Assembly (NCBI GenBank): GCA_039030335.1
Contig: JBCCEJ010000004.1
Span: 62,001-126,000, forward strand
DNA from: JBCCEJ01 sp039030335
GTDB taxonomy: Bacteria > Pseudomonadota > Gammaproteobacteria > HK1
Length of the DNA stretch: 64,000 nucleotides
Direction: 5' to 3'
Part shown: piece by piece, positions 50,794-59,123 of the stretch
Layout of the letters: every line of letters begins with the position of its first letter
Numbering within the stretch: the first letter of the stretch is position 1
The notes under the pieces: generated by a model
The model's input: only the letters and a program-made list of their open reading frames with translations
Database searches by the model: none
Told to the model about the DNA's origin: nothing
Made by a program: the position numbers and the translations under genes

Positions 50794-51666
50794 ATGTTCA
50801 GACCTTCGAAGATCATCATCGACGCGTTCGTCCAGCGCATGGAGTCGGACTACCGCGAGATCTATGGAGACGGCCCTCCCGGGCATCTCGATACCGTTCG
50901 CAATACCGCTCGCATGGCGTTCTCCCGCCTGGTGCGGTCGAATGCGCTATACCACAATCTGGCCCACACGCTGCTGGTAACCCGGGTTGGCTCGGACATG
51001 CTGCGGGGCAAGCTGTACCGCGACGGCAACGTGACGTCGCGCGACTGGACGCATTTCATGGTGTCGCTGGTGACGTTCGCGCTCGGTTTCACGCGCAACC
51101 TCGTCCGTGGCGACCACAACGCTACATGTGTAACTGGAAACGATGGCAAGACCATCGAGTTACCTCGCGGTGCGACCGACGCGATGCTCTGGCCTTACTT
51201 CACCGAGCGCGGCAAATGCTTCGTGCGGGAATATTTCGCCAACCACTATATTCTCGACCCCGACGCGATCGCCGAGAACATCGAGTATGCGCGCTTCCCG
51301 CCATCTCACGGCAACAACCCCGAGACTGAAAGCTACCCTGGTCTGCTGAGAGCCGCGCAGGTCATCGGATCGATCGCCGATCCGGACTTCTCCTTGAAGA
51401 TGACACCGCTCTGGCTCGAGTTGAAGGAGTGCGGGCTGCACGAATCGATGGGTTACCAGTCGGCCATCGACGTAAGCGAGACGTATCCCCAATTCTTCTG
51501 GGACACACTGCATCCGCTGATCGGCGACGGTATCGATTGCCTGACCTATACCGGCAGCGGACGTTTGTGGCTCGCCAACATGCATTCGCACGTGCTGCTG
51601 GAAGAGCACCGGGATGTTATCGCGGGGCCCGACCAGTTACCGCAGGTCCGCGCTTCCAGCGGCTGA
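50794..51666 (+). CDS. HD-superfamily-like protein with degenerate metal site
   Basis: A 290-aa protein. YHNLAHTLLVTRVG near residues 53-66 looks like the first metal-binding part of an HD phosphohydrolase, and LPRGATDAMLWPYFTERGK, SYPGLLRAAQVIGSIADP and TYPQFFWDTLHP also fit an uncharacterised family I know from cyanobacteria and other bacteria. In those relatives a CHDIGYVR-type segment supplies the HD pair; here the same place reads TFALGFTR, so the dyad is lost. The Shine-Dalgarno is weak. Divergent from the GST gene and convergent with the DUF3750 gene. Confidence 0.65.
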   Translation: MFRPSKIIIDAFVQRMESDYREIYGDGPPGHLDTVRNTARMAFSRLVRSNALYHNLAHTLLVTRVGSDMLRGKLYRDGNVTSRDWTHFMVSLVTFALGFTRNLVRGDHNATCVTGNDGKTIELPRGATDAMLWPYFTERGKCFVREYFANHYILDPDAIAENIEYARFPPSHGNNPETESYPGLLRAAQVIGSIADPDFSLKMTPLWLELKECGLHESMGYQSAIDVSETYPQFFWDTLHPLIGDGIDCLTYTGSGRLWLANMHSHVLLEEHRDVIAGPDQLPQVRASSG

Positions 51667-51667
51667 C

Positions 51668-52420
51668 TCAACGCCAGCCGACGCGCCCCACGCCGGGCAG
51701 TTTGAATGCCAGATCGAGTGGATCGATACCGAGAGTCAGACCCAGCAGGTTGATCTCAATGCCTTCCTCGAGAGCCAACATGACGCCGGCAAGGCCCAGT
51801 GCCGAAACCTGAAACCCGGTGTTGCTGGGCGCGGTGCCGATCAGAGCGCCGTTGGCCAGGTAGTCTTTCCCGATGGCAGTGGGCGGAAGATCAACTTCGA
51901 GCTCCGGCACCTGCCGTGCCACGTGCGCGACGAAAGTGTTGCTGTTCGGGCCCGGCCAGAGGCCATATTCGTACTGATGCGGATAGTTTGCGATGGCGGC
52001 CCGGATCTTCGGAATCGCCGCGGCCGCGGCCGGCCCGCGGATGTCTGCCAGCAGGTCGGGCTTCGCGCCGTACCAGTGGCGGTCCGGTACGTCGTGACGC
52101 GAGTCGATGCTGGAGCCGCCGTGGCGCGCATACCAGCCTATGACCTGATGGACCTCGTAGTAGGGTGCGCGCGCTTCCTTTAGCGCGATCCAGGTGTGCA
52201 CGCCGAAGATGCCGCGCCAGCGGAATGCGCGCCCGGCGTATACCTGCACCACCGGTTGCGGTTCCGTACGCGGCAGCGGTGCGAGGTTGGCGCTCTCCCG
52301 ACTGGCCCGTCGCCAGTCACCTTCGAGATTGAGTCCGCCGCAACCGGCCATCCACAGCGGGCCGGCCGCGTAGACGAGCAGCAGGAGGCCAATGCGTTTG
52401 AGAATTCGCCTGGCGCGCAC
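51668..52420 (-). CDS. DUF3750 family exported protein
   Basis: A 250-aa protein with an N-terminal signal segment (LLLLVYAAGPLWMAGC, lipobox-like Cys27). The DUF3750 core follows: VVQVYAGRAFRWRGIFGVHTW, ANYPHQYEYGLWPGPNSNTF and IGTAPSNTGFQVSALGLAG. The conserved His, Tyr and Asn-Thr-Phe pattern suggests an enzyme-like fold, but the function is unknown. It starts with GTG, preceded by GGAGG. It lies 11 bases downstream of mmsA and is probably co-transcribed. Confidence 0.85.
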   Translation of the reverse strand: MRARRILKRIGLLLLVYAAGPLWMAGCGGLNLEGDWRRASRESANLAPLPRTEPQPVVQVYAGRAFRWRGIFGVHTWIALKEARAPYYEVHQVIGWYARHGGSSIDSRHDVPDRHWYGAKPDLLADIRGPAAAAAIPKIRAAIANYPHQYEYGLWPGPNSNTFVAHVARQVPELEVDLPPTAIGKDYLANGALIGTAPSNTGFQVSALGLAGVMLALEEGIEINLLGLTLGIDPLDLAFKLPGVGRVGWR

Positions 52421-52431
52421 CTCACCTCCGG

Positions 52432-53934
52432 TCAGTTCTTACCCAACAGTGGGATGGAGAATTCAGCGCCTTCCTTGATCCCCGACGGCCAGCGTTGCGT
52501 GATGGTCTTCAACCGGGTGAAGAACCGCACTCCCTCCGGGCCGTGCATATGGTGGTCGCCGAACAGCGAGCGCTTCCATCCACCGAAGCTGTGAAACGCG
52601 GTAGGGACCGGAATGGGCACGTTCACACCGACCATGCCGATCTTGACCCGCGTCGAGAAGTCGCGCGCGGTGTCGCCGTCGCGCGTGAATATCGCTGCCC
52701 CGTTGCCGAATTCATGATCATTGACGAGCTTAAGCGCTTCCTCGTAGCTGTCGACGCGCACCACGCTCAAGACCGGGCCGAAGATCTCGTCTTTGTAGAT
52801 AGACATCTCCGGGTCGACCTTATCGAACAGGCAGCCGCCGATGAAAAAGCCGTCTTCGCGTCCCGCTGGGCTTTGACCCCGGCCGTCGACGACCAGTTCG
52901 GCACCATCTGCCACGCCCTGGTCGACGTACCCAGAAACCTTGTTCAAATGCGTCCCGGTGACGAGCGGGCCCATTTCCGCGCCGTCATCCTCGAAGCCAC
53001 CGAGCTTCAGGCTCTGGACGCGCGGCGCGAGTTTCTCCAGCAGCGCGTCGGCGGTGCCGTCGCCGACCGTGACGGCGACCGACACGGCCATGCAACGTTC
53101 GCCAGCCGATCCGTACGCTGAACCGATCAGTGCATCCGTCGTCTGATTGAGGTCGGCGTCTGGCATGACGACAAGGTGGTTCTTGGCGCCGCCGAGGGCC
53201 TGAACTCGTTTGCCTGCAGCGGTGCCCTGCTGGTAGACGTACTCCGCGATCGGCGTTGAGCCCACGAAGCTGACCGATGCGACGTCGGGGTCTTGCAACA
53301 GCGCGTCCACAGCTACCTTGTCACCGTGAATGACGTTCAGGACACCCGGTGGCAGGCCAGCTTCGACTGCCAGTTCGGCCAGATGCACGGCGCAAGAAGG
53401 GTCACGCTCAGACGGTTTGAGCACGAACGTGTTGCCACAGGCGATCGCCACCGGGTACATCCACATGGGCACCATCGCCGGGAAGTTGAACGGTGTGATG
53501 CCGGCGCAGACACCAAGCGGCTGGCGAATCGAGAACATGTCGATGCCACCGGATACGCCTTCGTTGTGTTCGCCCTTCAGCATTTGCGGGATGCCGCAGG
53601 CGAATTCGACGACTTCGATACCGCGTGTGATCGAACCCTTGGCATCCTCGATCGTTTTCCCGTGTTCGGATGAAACGACCTGAGCGAGCATGTCCATGTT
53701 CTGGAACAGGAGGTCCTGATACCGGAACAGAATCCGTGCACGCTGCGCTGGCGGGGTTGCGGCCCAGGCCGGGAAGGCCGCCTGGGCGTTGGCCACGGCT
53801 TCGCTCACCTCGGCGTCTGACGCCAGCGGTACCTTGGAAGCTACTTCGCCAGTAGCGGGGTTGAAGACATCGCCAAAACGGTTGCCAGCGCCCTCAGCAC
53901 GTGCACCGTTGATGAAATGAGGGATAGTGGACAT
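52432..53934 (-). CDS. mmsA: Methylmalonate-semialdehyde dehydrogenase (CoA-acylating)
   Basis: A 500-aa CoA-dependent aldehyde dehydrogenase that converts methylmalonate semialdehyde or malonate semialdehyde to propionyl-CoA or acetyl-CoA in valine, thymine or inositol breakdown. PFNFPAMVPMWM (Asn150 region), the nucleophile Cys281 in SAGERCMA, and the GGAKNH segment where ordinary aldehyde dehydrogenases carry the base Glu identify the MmsA branch. Length is normal. No mmsB or acyl-CoA dehydrogenase gene is next to it, so the pathway context is not shown by neighbours. Confidence 0.95.
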   Translation of the reverse strand: MSTIPHFINGARAEGAGNRFGDVFNPATGEVASKVPLASDAEVSEAVANAQAAFPAWAATPPAQRARILFRYQDLLFQNMDMLAQVVSSEHGKTIEDAKGSITRGIEVVEFACGIPQMLKGEHNEGVSGGIDMFSIRQPLGVCAGITPFNFPAMVPMWMYPVAIACGNTFVLKPSERDPSCAVHLAELAVEAGLPPGVLNVIHGDKVAVDALLQDPDVASVSFVGSTPIAEYVYQQGTAAGKRVQALGGAKNHLVVMPDADLNQTTDALIGSAYGSAGERCMAVSVAVTVGDGTADALLEKLAPRVQSLKLGGFEDDGAEMGPLVTGTHLNKVSGYVDQGVADGAELVVDGRGQSPAGREDGFFIGGCLFDKVDPEMSIYKDEIFGPVLSVVRVDSYEEALKLVNDHEFGNGAAIFTRDGDTARDFSTRVKIGMVGVNVPIPVPTAFHSFGGWKRSLFGDHHMHGPEGVRFFTRLKTITQRWPSGIKEGAEFSIPLLGKN

Positions 53935-54080
53935 GGTCGTTGCGCCAGTCGGCCTGTACGGGTGGCGCTATTGTAACGGGCGCGCGGCTCCGCCGTATCC
54001 CCGGTCGCTTCGAGACTTTGCATGCCGGGATTCCGCCGCCGTCGCCGGTTGCGATGGGCTCACTGCGCGGCGGCGCTGGC

Positions 54081-54932
54081 TCAGGCCAGGTAGGGGCGAT
54101 GGCCGGCGATCTGAACACGGATCATCTCACGGCGATGTCCCGGGTAGTCGTTCATTGCGATGTGTTTCAAACAGCGGTTGTCCCAGAACAGGACGTCGCC
54201 GCGCTGCCACTGGAACCGGTAGCTGAACTCGGGCCGCACGGCGTGGTGCAGCAGGAATTCGAGCAGCGGCTGACTTTCATCCTCAGTCATACCTTCAAAA
54301 TGCCGCGTATAGGCGATATTGACGTACAACGCCCGCCGCCCGGTTTCTGGATGTGTGGTGACAACCGGATGAACCGTCTCGGTCTTCTCCCAGGCCTTCT
54401 CACGGGTTTTCACCGTGCGGCGCGCGTTCAGGCCGGCCTGAGGTCCGGCGACGCGGGTATCGTTGTGTACCGCGCGCAGTGTGCAGAGCAGCGACTGCAT
54501 GGTTTCAGAGAGTGCTTCGTAAGCGAGGTGCTGGTTGGCGAACAATGTGTCGCCGCCCATCGGAGGGACGTCGATCGCGTGCAGGATCGCACCCATCGGC
54601 GGTTTCTCCAGGCAGGTAGTATCGGTGTGCCATTCCGCGCCGATGATCCCTGAGTCACCGGGTTCCTTGCGGATGGTGATGACCTCCGGGTGATCGCCTG
54701 CGGCCACCAGGTTCGGGTGGATGATCAGATCGCCGAAGCATTCCCCCAGGCGTTTGAGCGCGGCTTCGTCGAGGTGCTGATCCCGAACGCGCACCACATG
54801 ATGCTGGCGGAGTGCCGCGCGCAGCGTTGCGGTGGTCGTCTCGTCCGGTGGCGTGCTGAGGTCCAGACCTTCGAGTTCTGCTCCGAGTGCGGTGCCTAGC
54901 GGCGTCGTGTCAATGGTTATCGCAGCGCTCAT
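54081..54932 (-). CDS. TauD/TfdA family 2-oxoglutarate-dependent dioxygenase
   Basis: A 283-aa Fe(II)/2-oxoglutarate dioxygenase. The iron facial triad is His102 and Asp104 in EWHTDTTC plus His257 in NRCLKHIAMND, and the 2-oxoglutarate-binding arginine lies in HRREMIRVQI. The start at MSAAITIDTT has GGAG 8 bases upstream. Family members release sulfite from taurine or attack 2,4-D and other ether or sulfonate compounds; no TauABC transporter is adjacent, so the substrate is open. Confidence 0.9.
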   Translation of the reverse strand: MSAAITIDTTPLGTALGAELEGLDLSTPPDETTTATLRAALRQHHVVRVRDQHLDEAALKRLGECFGDLIIHPNLVAAGDHPEVITIRKEPGDSGIIGAEWHTDTTCLEKPPMGAILHAIDVPPMGGDTLFANQHLAYEALSETMQSLLCTLRAVHNDTRVAGPQAGLNARRTVKTREKAWEKTETVHPVVTTHPETGRRALYVNIAYTRHFEGMTEDESQPLLEFLLHHAVRPEFSYRFQWQRGDVLFWDNRCLKHIAMNDYPGHRREMIRVQIAGHRPYLA

Positions 54933-55082
54933 GCAAAGCTCCGGTGTCAATGCGTCGGTGGGTTTTCATACAGTGTGCCCAGCCCGATGGTACGGGGCAC
55001 GGCTGGCGAGGGTGGCCTACAATGTGCAGGCCCTGGAATGCTGGCGCCAGCCGCAGTCCGTTACCAACGCGATCAAATCATC

Positions 55083-55430
55083 ATGAGTACCATCTTTGCC
55101 AAGATCATTGCGGGTGAGGCGCCAGCCGATATCGTGTTCCAGGACGATCGGGTCACGGCGTTCCGGGATATCGAACCAGCCGCGCCTACGCATATTCTGA
55201 TCGTACCGAACAAGGCCGTGGCGACCGTGAACGACCTCGAGCCGGGCGACACCGAGCTGGTGGGACACATGGTGTTGACCGCACAGCGTCTCGCACGTGA
55301 AGAGGGTATTGCGGCAGACGGCTACCGCCTCATCATTAATTGCAATGAGCACGGGAACCAGGAAGTGTTCCACCTGCACCTGCATCTGTTGGGTGGGCGG
55401 CATCTGGGGTCGATGATAAAGCGCGTCTGA
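55083..55430 (+). CDS. HIT family (histidine triad) nucleotide-binding protein
   Basis: A 115-aa HIT hydrolase of the HinT type, which cleaves AMP-lysine-like phosphoramidates. The triad His97, His99 and His101 lies in VFHLHLHLLGG at the C-terminal end, and IFAKIIAGEAPADIVFQDD is the family's standard N-terminus. Length is typical. The longer frame to 54975 does not resemble the family. Confidence 0.95.
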   Translation: MSTIFAKIIAGEAPADIVFQDDRVTAFRDIEPAAPTHILIVPNKAVATVNDLEPGDTELVGHMVLTAQRLAREEGIAADGYRLIINCNEHGNQEVFHLHLHLLGGRHLGSMIKRV

Positions 55431-55558
55431 AGCGCGTCGTGAGCCGCGCTCAGGTGACGCCAATGCGCGGTTGGCGCACGAGTTTGCGTTAGCCGGAACC
55501 GGGTGGGTAGTGCGGTTGTTGCGGATCGCCGCAATCATGGCTTGCAATATGTGAATAG

Positions 55559-55574
55559 CTGTATATATTCACAG
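55559..55574. promoter_or_regulatory. LexA (SOS) box
   Basis: CTG-TATATATTCA-CAG, 12 bases upstream of the lexA start codon, matches the E. coli-type CTGT-N8-ACAG consensus well. It lies inside a larger palindrome TGTGAATA...TATTCACA (55550-55573). This gives lexA autoregulation and places the imuAB genes downstream of a DNA-damage-inducible gene. Confidence 0.9.
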
Positions 55575-55585
55575 ATATCCAGGCC

Positions 55586-56209
55586 ATGGAATCGCCATTC
55601 ATGTTGACGCTTACTGCACGCCAGCAACAAATACTGCAGCTCATCCAGGAATTTATCGACGCAGAAGGCATGCCGCCAACGCGTGCGGAGATCGCCAGCA
55701 CTCTGGGCTTTCGTTCACCCAATGCGGCTGAAGACCATCTGAAGGCACTGGAGCGTAAGGGCGCGATCGAGATGCTGCCGGGCACCTCACGCGGTATTCG
55801 CCTGATCGCTGAGGTCAAGCCAAAAACCGGCTTGCCGATCGTCGGGCGTGTGGCGGCTGGTAATCCGATCCTGGCTGAAGAACACATCGAGCGGCACTGC
55901 CGTCTGGATGCCAGATTATTCCAGCCGCGTGCGCACTACCTGTTGAGGGTACGCGGTATGAGCATGCGCGATGTCGGCATCATGAACGGCGATTTGCTGG
56001 CCGTGCACCGCACCACGCAGGTCACCAGCGGTCAGATCGTCGTAGCGCGTGTAGATGACGAAGTGACCGTCAAGCGTTACCGGCGGCGCGGCAATGTCGT
56101 GCGTCTGCTGCCGGAGAATGATGAGTTCGAGCCGATCGTCGTCGATCTGCGAGCTCAGGAACTCGCCATCGAAGGCCTGGCTGTAGGCGTCATTCGAGAC
56201 AAGGTTTAA
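55586..56209 (+). CDS. lexA: LexA repressor
   Basis: A 207-aa SOS repressor. The N-terminal winged helix has LTLTARQQQILQLIQEF and PPTRAEIASTLGFRSPNAAEDH; the self-cleavage site is Ala91-Gly92 in RVAAGNP; and the catalytic dyad is Ser126 in RGMSMRD and Lys163 in VTVKRY. All parts needed for RecA-stimulated cleavage are intact. Starts at 55586 (MESPFMLTLT) and 55601 (MLTLTARQ) are both possible; the first is used. The stop codon lies in the first unit of a tandem repeat. imuA follows after 395 bases. Confidence 0.96.
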   Translation: MESPFMLTLTARQQQILQLIQEFIDAEGMPPTRAEIASTLGFRSPNAAEDHLKALERKGAIEMLPGTSRGIRLIAEVKPKTGLPIVGRVAAGNPILAEEHIERHCRLDARLFQPRAHYLLRVRGMSMRDVGIMNGDLLAVHRTTQVTSGQIVVARVDDEVTVKRYRRRGNVVRLLPENDEFEPIVVDLRAQELAIEGLAVGVIRDKV

Positions 56210-56250
56210 AGCTTGAAGGGTTTAAAGCTTGAAGGGTTTAAAACTCAAGA
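56203..56250. repeat. 16-base tandem repeat at the end of lexA
   Basis: GGTTTAAAGCTTGAAG occurs twice head to tail (56203-56218, 56219-56234) and a third, degenerate copy GGTTTAAAACTCAAGA follows (56235-56250). The first copy includes the lexA TAA stop, so the repeat is at the coding edge. Confidence 0.85.
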
Positions 56251-56604
56251 GATTGTAAGGGTTGGACTTGCCAGGGCATGAGACCGTCTGGCACCCGACG
56301 ACATCGACTTAGAGGCGTGATGCTAATCGAATAGAACATTGCGGGTGGCACACGCTGGCTGAATGTGTTGCCCGGCTTTCGAAAATCTGCATGGCACTGC
56401 TGATGAGAGCTTCGTAGATAAAGCCCTTGTTGGCGGGGTCCTGCAGATAAGGGCCCTGCAGAGGAAGTTTTGTATAGAAAGCTCCCATGTAGATAAAGAG
56501 GGCCCTGAGAGCAGCCAAAAAAGTAGTCAGATAAGAACAGCCCGTTCGAAGTTAGCCCGTTAGAGGCGCTCGATAAGGGCAACCGTTGTGACCAATCGGT
56601 TGCG
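56210..56604. other. lexA-imuA intergenic region with degenerate direct repeats
   Basis: A 395 bp stretch with no confident gene. After the tandem repeat it holds four or five related elements built on (G/C)AGATAA-G-GCCC: near 56414-56428, 56443-56458, 56489-56507 and 56526-56544. Read on the minus strand they keep one frame from 56518 to 56309, giving repeated FIY/PYL-type pieces in a 69-codon ORF without a recognised family. No clear LexA box is visible before imuA. Confidence 0.5.
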
Positions 56605-57276
56605 ATGGCAGCGAACCCGTCGCCAAAAACAGAAATAGCGAGTGCCACCACGCTGATGTCCGCTGCACTGGAACAGCTGCTGCGTCATCCCGCCATCTGG
56701 CGGGGCGGCCACGATCCAAAACCCGAACCCGGGCATGTTGCCACCGGCAGGCCGGAGTTGGACGCCGTATTGCCGGGCGGTGGGTGGCCGCGCGGCGCAC
56801 TCACTGAAATCCTGACCGATCAGCAGGGCATTGGTGAACTGAGCCTGCTGTTGCCTGCGCTGGATGAGCTGACGGCCGAAGGGTTGTGGGCTGCCTGGGT
56901 AGCGCCACCCATGGTGCCTTATGCCCCAGCTCTGCAGGCGCGTGGCTGCGACCCCGAGCGCGTACTCGTCGTGAAACCCGGTGACGAGTTGCAGTCGCTG
57001 TGGGCTGCGGAACAGTTGTTACACACCAAAGCTACCGGTGCAGTGTTGTTGTGGGCACGGCAAGCTGACGATCGCCGCCTGCGTCGATTGCAGTTGGCGG
57101 CTGAGTCTGGCCGGGCTATCGCGGTGATATTCAGAAACGCCGCTTATGCCCGGCAGAGTTCACCGGCCGCCTTGCGAATGGCACTCAGTACGCAAACCGA
57201 CCCCGCTTCCGGTATGCAGGTCGACGTGTTGAAGTGCCGGGGGCGTTTGCCCGCGCGCAGCTTCTGCATTCGCTGA
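56605..57276 (+). CDS. imuA: Translesion synthesis accessory protein ImuA
   Basis: A 223-aa RecA/SulA-like protein of the ImuA family, which works with ImuB in error-prone repair. PGHVATGRPELDAVLPGGGWPRGALTEIL near residues 42-70 is the family's beginning, corresponding to the RecA core, and VLKCRGRLP is near the C-terminus. The ATP-binding P-loop of RecA is not preserved as GxxxxGK(T/S), as usual for ImuA. It lies 15 bases before imuB and forms an operon with it. Confidence 0.92.
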   Translation: MAANPSPKTEIASATTLMSAALEQLLRHPAIWRGGHDPKPEPGHVATGRPELDAVLPGGGWPRGALTEILTDQQGIGELSLLLPALDELTAEGLWAAWVAPPMVPYAPALQARGCDPERVLVVKPGDELQSLWAAEQLLHTKATGAVLLWARQADDRRLRRLQLAAESGRAIAVIFRNAAYARQSSPAALRMALSTQTDPASGMQVDVLKCRGRLPARSFCIR

Positions 57277-57290
57277 GCGCGTGAGTCACG

Positions 57291-59042
57291 ATGTCTACTC
57301 GAGACACATCCACCGACGCCAGCACGCACACCCACTCACCTGACATCCCTGGCTCAGCCGCTTCGGAGCCATCGCAAACGGTCACCAAGGTGCTGGACGA
57401 TACTGCGCAGCAAACCTGGTTGCGCGGTTCCGGGGGCGTACGCCGTGCAGAACGCCAGCGGCTATGGGCTGCGTTCGTGATGCCGCATTTTGCACTGGAG
57501 GCTTTGCTGCAGGGGGAACGGTCTGATGCCGGATACCCCGGTGTGGCTCAGGTCGCAGGTTCTGGTCATACGCCATCGGCGCACGCTTCGGTTACCGCGC
57601 CCGCCGCCGAGCAACCGCCACGTATCGCCGTAACCAGCGGCGGCAGTGCACCGCGGGTGCTGGCAACCGACACCTGTGCAGACACGGCAGGCATTGCGCC
57701 GGGCATGACGTTGAGCGCCGCCCTGGCGGTGCAACCGAAACTGCATGCTCTGGTGCGCCGGTCCGACATAGAGCAGGACACGCTGTCAAGCCTGGCGGCT
57801 TGGGCTCAGCAGTACACATCGATGGTCGTACCAATGCGCCAGGAACCAGTCGGGTTGTTGCTGGAAGTAGGCGCCAGTCAACGTTTGTTCGGTGACGCGC
57901 GTCGTCTGGTTCGCCGGGTTGCCGACGGGCTGGCCGCGCTCGGCTTCATGACGGCGCGGGCGATCGCCCCAACCCCCGCGGCAGCCTGGTTGCTGGCGCG
58001 CGCGGGCCAGCATGTCTGTGTCATACAACCGGAGCGTCTGCGCACCGCGTTGGATCCGGTGCCGACGCACTGTCTGGATCTGGACGCTGATGCCGTCACG
58101 GCGCTCGCGGGAATTGGTTTGAACACACTGGCTGATTGCTGGCAGTTGCCACGCGCAGAAACTGCGCGCCGCGTGGGGCCGGCGTTCTGGCAGCAACTCG
58201 ATCGTGCGCTAGGACGTATCGCCGATCCCCGGCGGCCATACAAAGCGCCCGAACGTTTGCGTCAGCGTCTGCTGCTGCCCGGCCCTGTCGTCGGTGTCGA
58301 AGCCCTGCTGTTTGCGCTGGGCCGGCTGTTACGTCAGACCGAAGGTGTGCTGATCGCACGCGGCAGCGCCGTGCAGTTACTACAACTGGAACTGGGGCTT
58401 ACCGATGGCAGTACGACGCGCGCCGCGGTCGAGCTGATTACACCGAGTCGCGATGTCAAACATCTGTTGGGTCTTTTAAAGCATCGTCTCGAAGCGATGC
58501 GGCTCTCCGAGCCAGTCGAGCAGATCGCACTGGAAGCTTTGCAGTGCGTAAGTCTGGCTCCACGCAATCTGGATCTGTTCGACAACCGCGTGTCCATGGA
58601 AGATGAATGGGCGACAACGCTCGAACGCCTGCACGCACGGCTCGGGCCGGAACGCGTGCAGGGTGTGGCAATGCAGCCCGAACACCGCCCTGAGTACGCC
58701 TGGCGCCCCGTTTCGGTCAGTGCGGCGAGTGGCGGGGCCGGGGGGCGTCAACCTACATCCGTCGTCACTGATGAAGCGGTGCCGGGCTTGAGCTACCACG
58801 GCGAACAGCGTCCTCTATGGCTGTTGGCCGAACCCTGTCATCTGCAGGTGCGAGACGGCGTGCCATGTTATGGCGGCCCGCTGGCGCTACAGACCTCGGC
58901 GGAGCGTATCGAAGGGGGTTGGTGGGAAGGGCAGGACGTCAGCCGCGATTACCACATCGCTACCAATGAGGCAGGTGAGCGCTACTGGGTCTACCATGAT
59001 CGTCACCAGCGCGGTTGGTATTTACACGGCGTGTTCAGCTGA
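57291..59042 (+). CDS. imuB: Y-family DNA polymerase-like protein ImuB
   Basis: A 583-aa catalytically inactive Y-family polymerase homologue that bridges ImuA, the beta clamp and DnaE2 in induced mutagenesis. RLWAAFVMPHFALEALL is the palm start without the polymerase acidic residues, GIAPGMTLSAALAVQPKL and LATLADCW-like LNTLADCWQLPR follow, and the end RYWVYHDRHQRGWYLHGVF is typical. The N-terminal 58 residues are a Thr/Ser/Asp-rich extension not needed by the family, so translation might begin later. The operon ends here: no dnaE2 follows, so the replicative partner must be elsewhere. Confidence 0.92.
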   Translation: MSTRDTSTDASTHTHSPDIPGSAASEPSQTVTKVLDDTAQQTWLRGSGGVRRAERQRLWAAFVMPHFALEALLQGERSDAGYPGVAQVAGSGHTPSAHASVTAPAAEQPPRIAVTSGGSAPRVLATDTCADTAGIAPGMTLSAALAVQPKLHALVRRSDIEQDTLSSLAAWAQQYTSMVVPMRQEPVGLLLEVGASQRLFGDARRLVRRVADGLAALGFMTARAIAPTPAAAWLLARAGQHVCVIQPERLRTALDPVPTHCLDLDADAVTALAGIGLNTLADCWQLPRAETARRVGPAFWQQLDRALGRIADPRRPYKAPERLRQRLLLPGPVVGVEALLFALGRLLRQTEGVLIARGSAVQLLQLELGLTDGSTTRAAVELITPSRDVKHLLGLLKHRLEAMRLSEPVEQIALEALQCVSLAPRNLDLFDNRVSMEDEWATTLERLHARLGPERVQGVAMQPEHRPEYAWRPVSVSAASGGAGGRQPTSVVTDEAVPGLSYHGEQRPLWLLAEPCHLQVRDGVPCYGGPLALQTSAERIEGGWWEGQDVSRDYHIATNEAGERYWVYHDRHQRGWYLHGVFS

Positions 59043-59123
59043 GTCTGAACGGACCAACGTTGTTCCGACTCGGAATCGTCGTGTACTGACAGCGCGCATC
59101 ACACGCATCCGAGACCGCTACCG

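Noticed and set aside
56203..56250. CRISPR-like array at the end of lexA
   Set aside because: Units are only 16 bases, directly adjacent with no spacers, and the third is degenerate; it is a tandem repeat.
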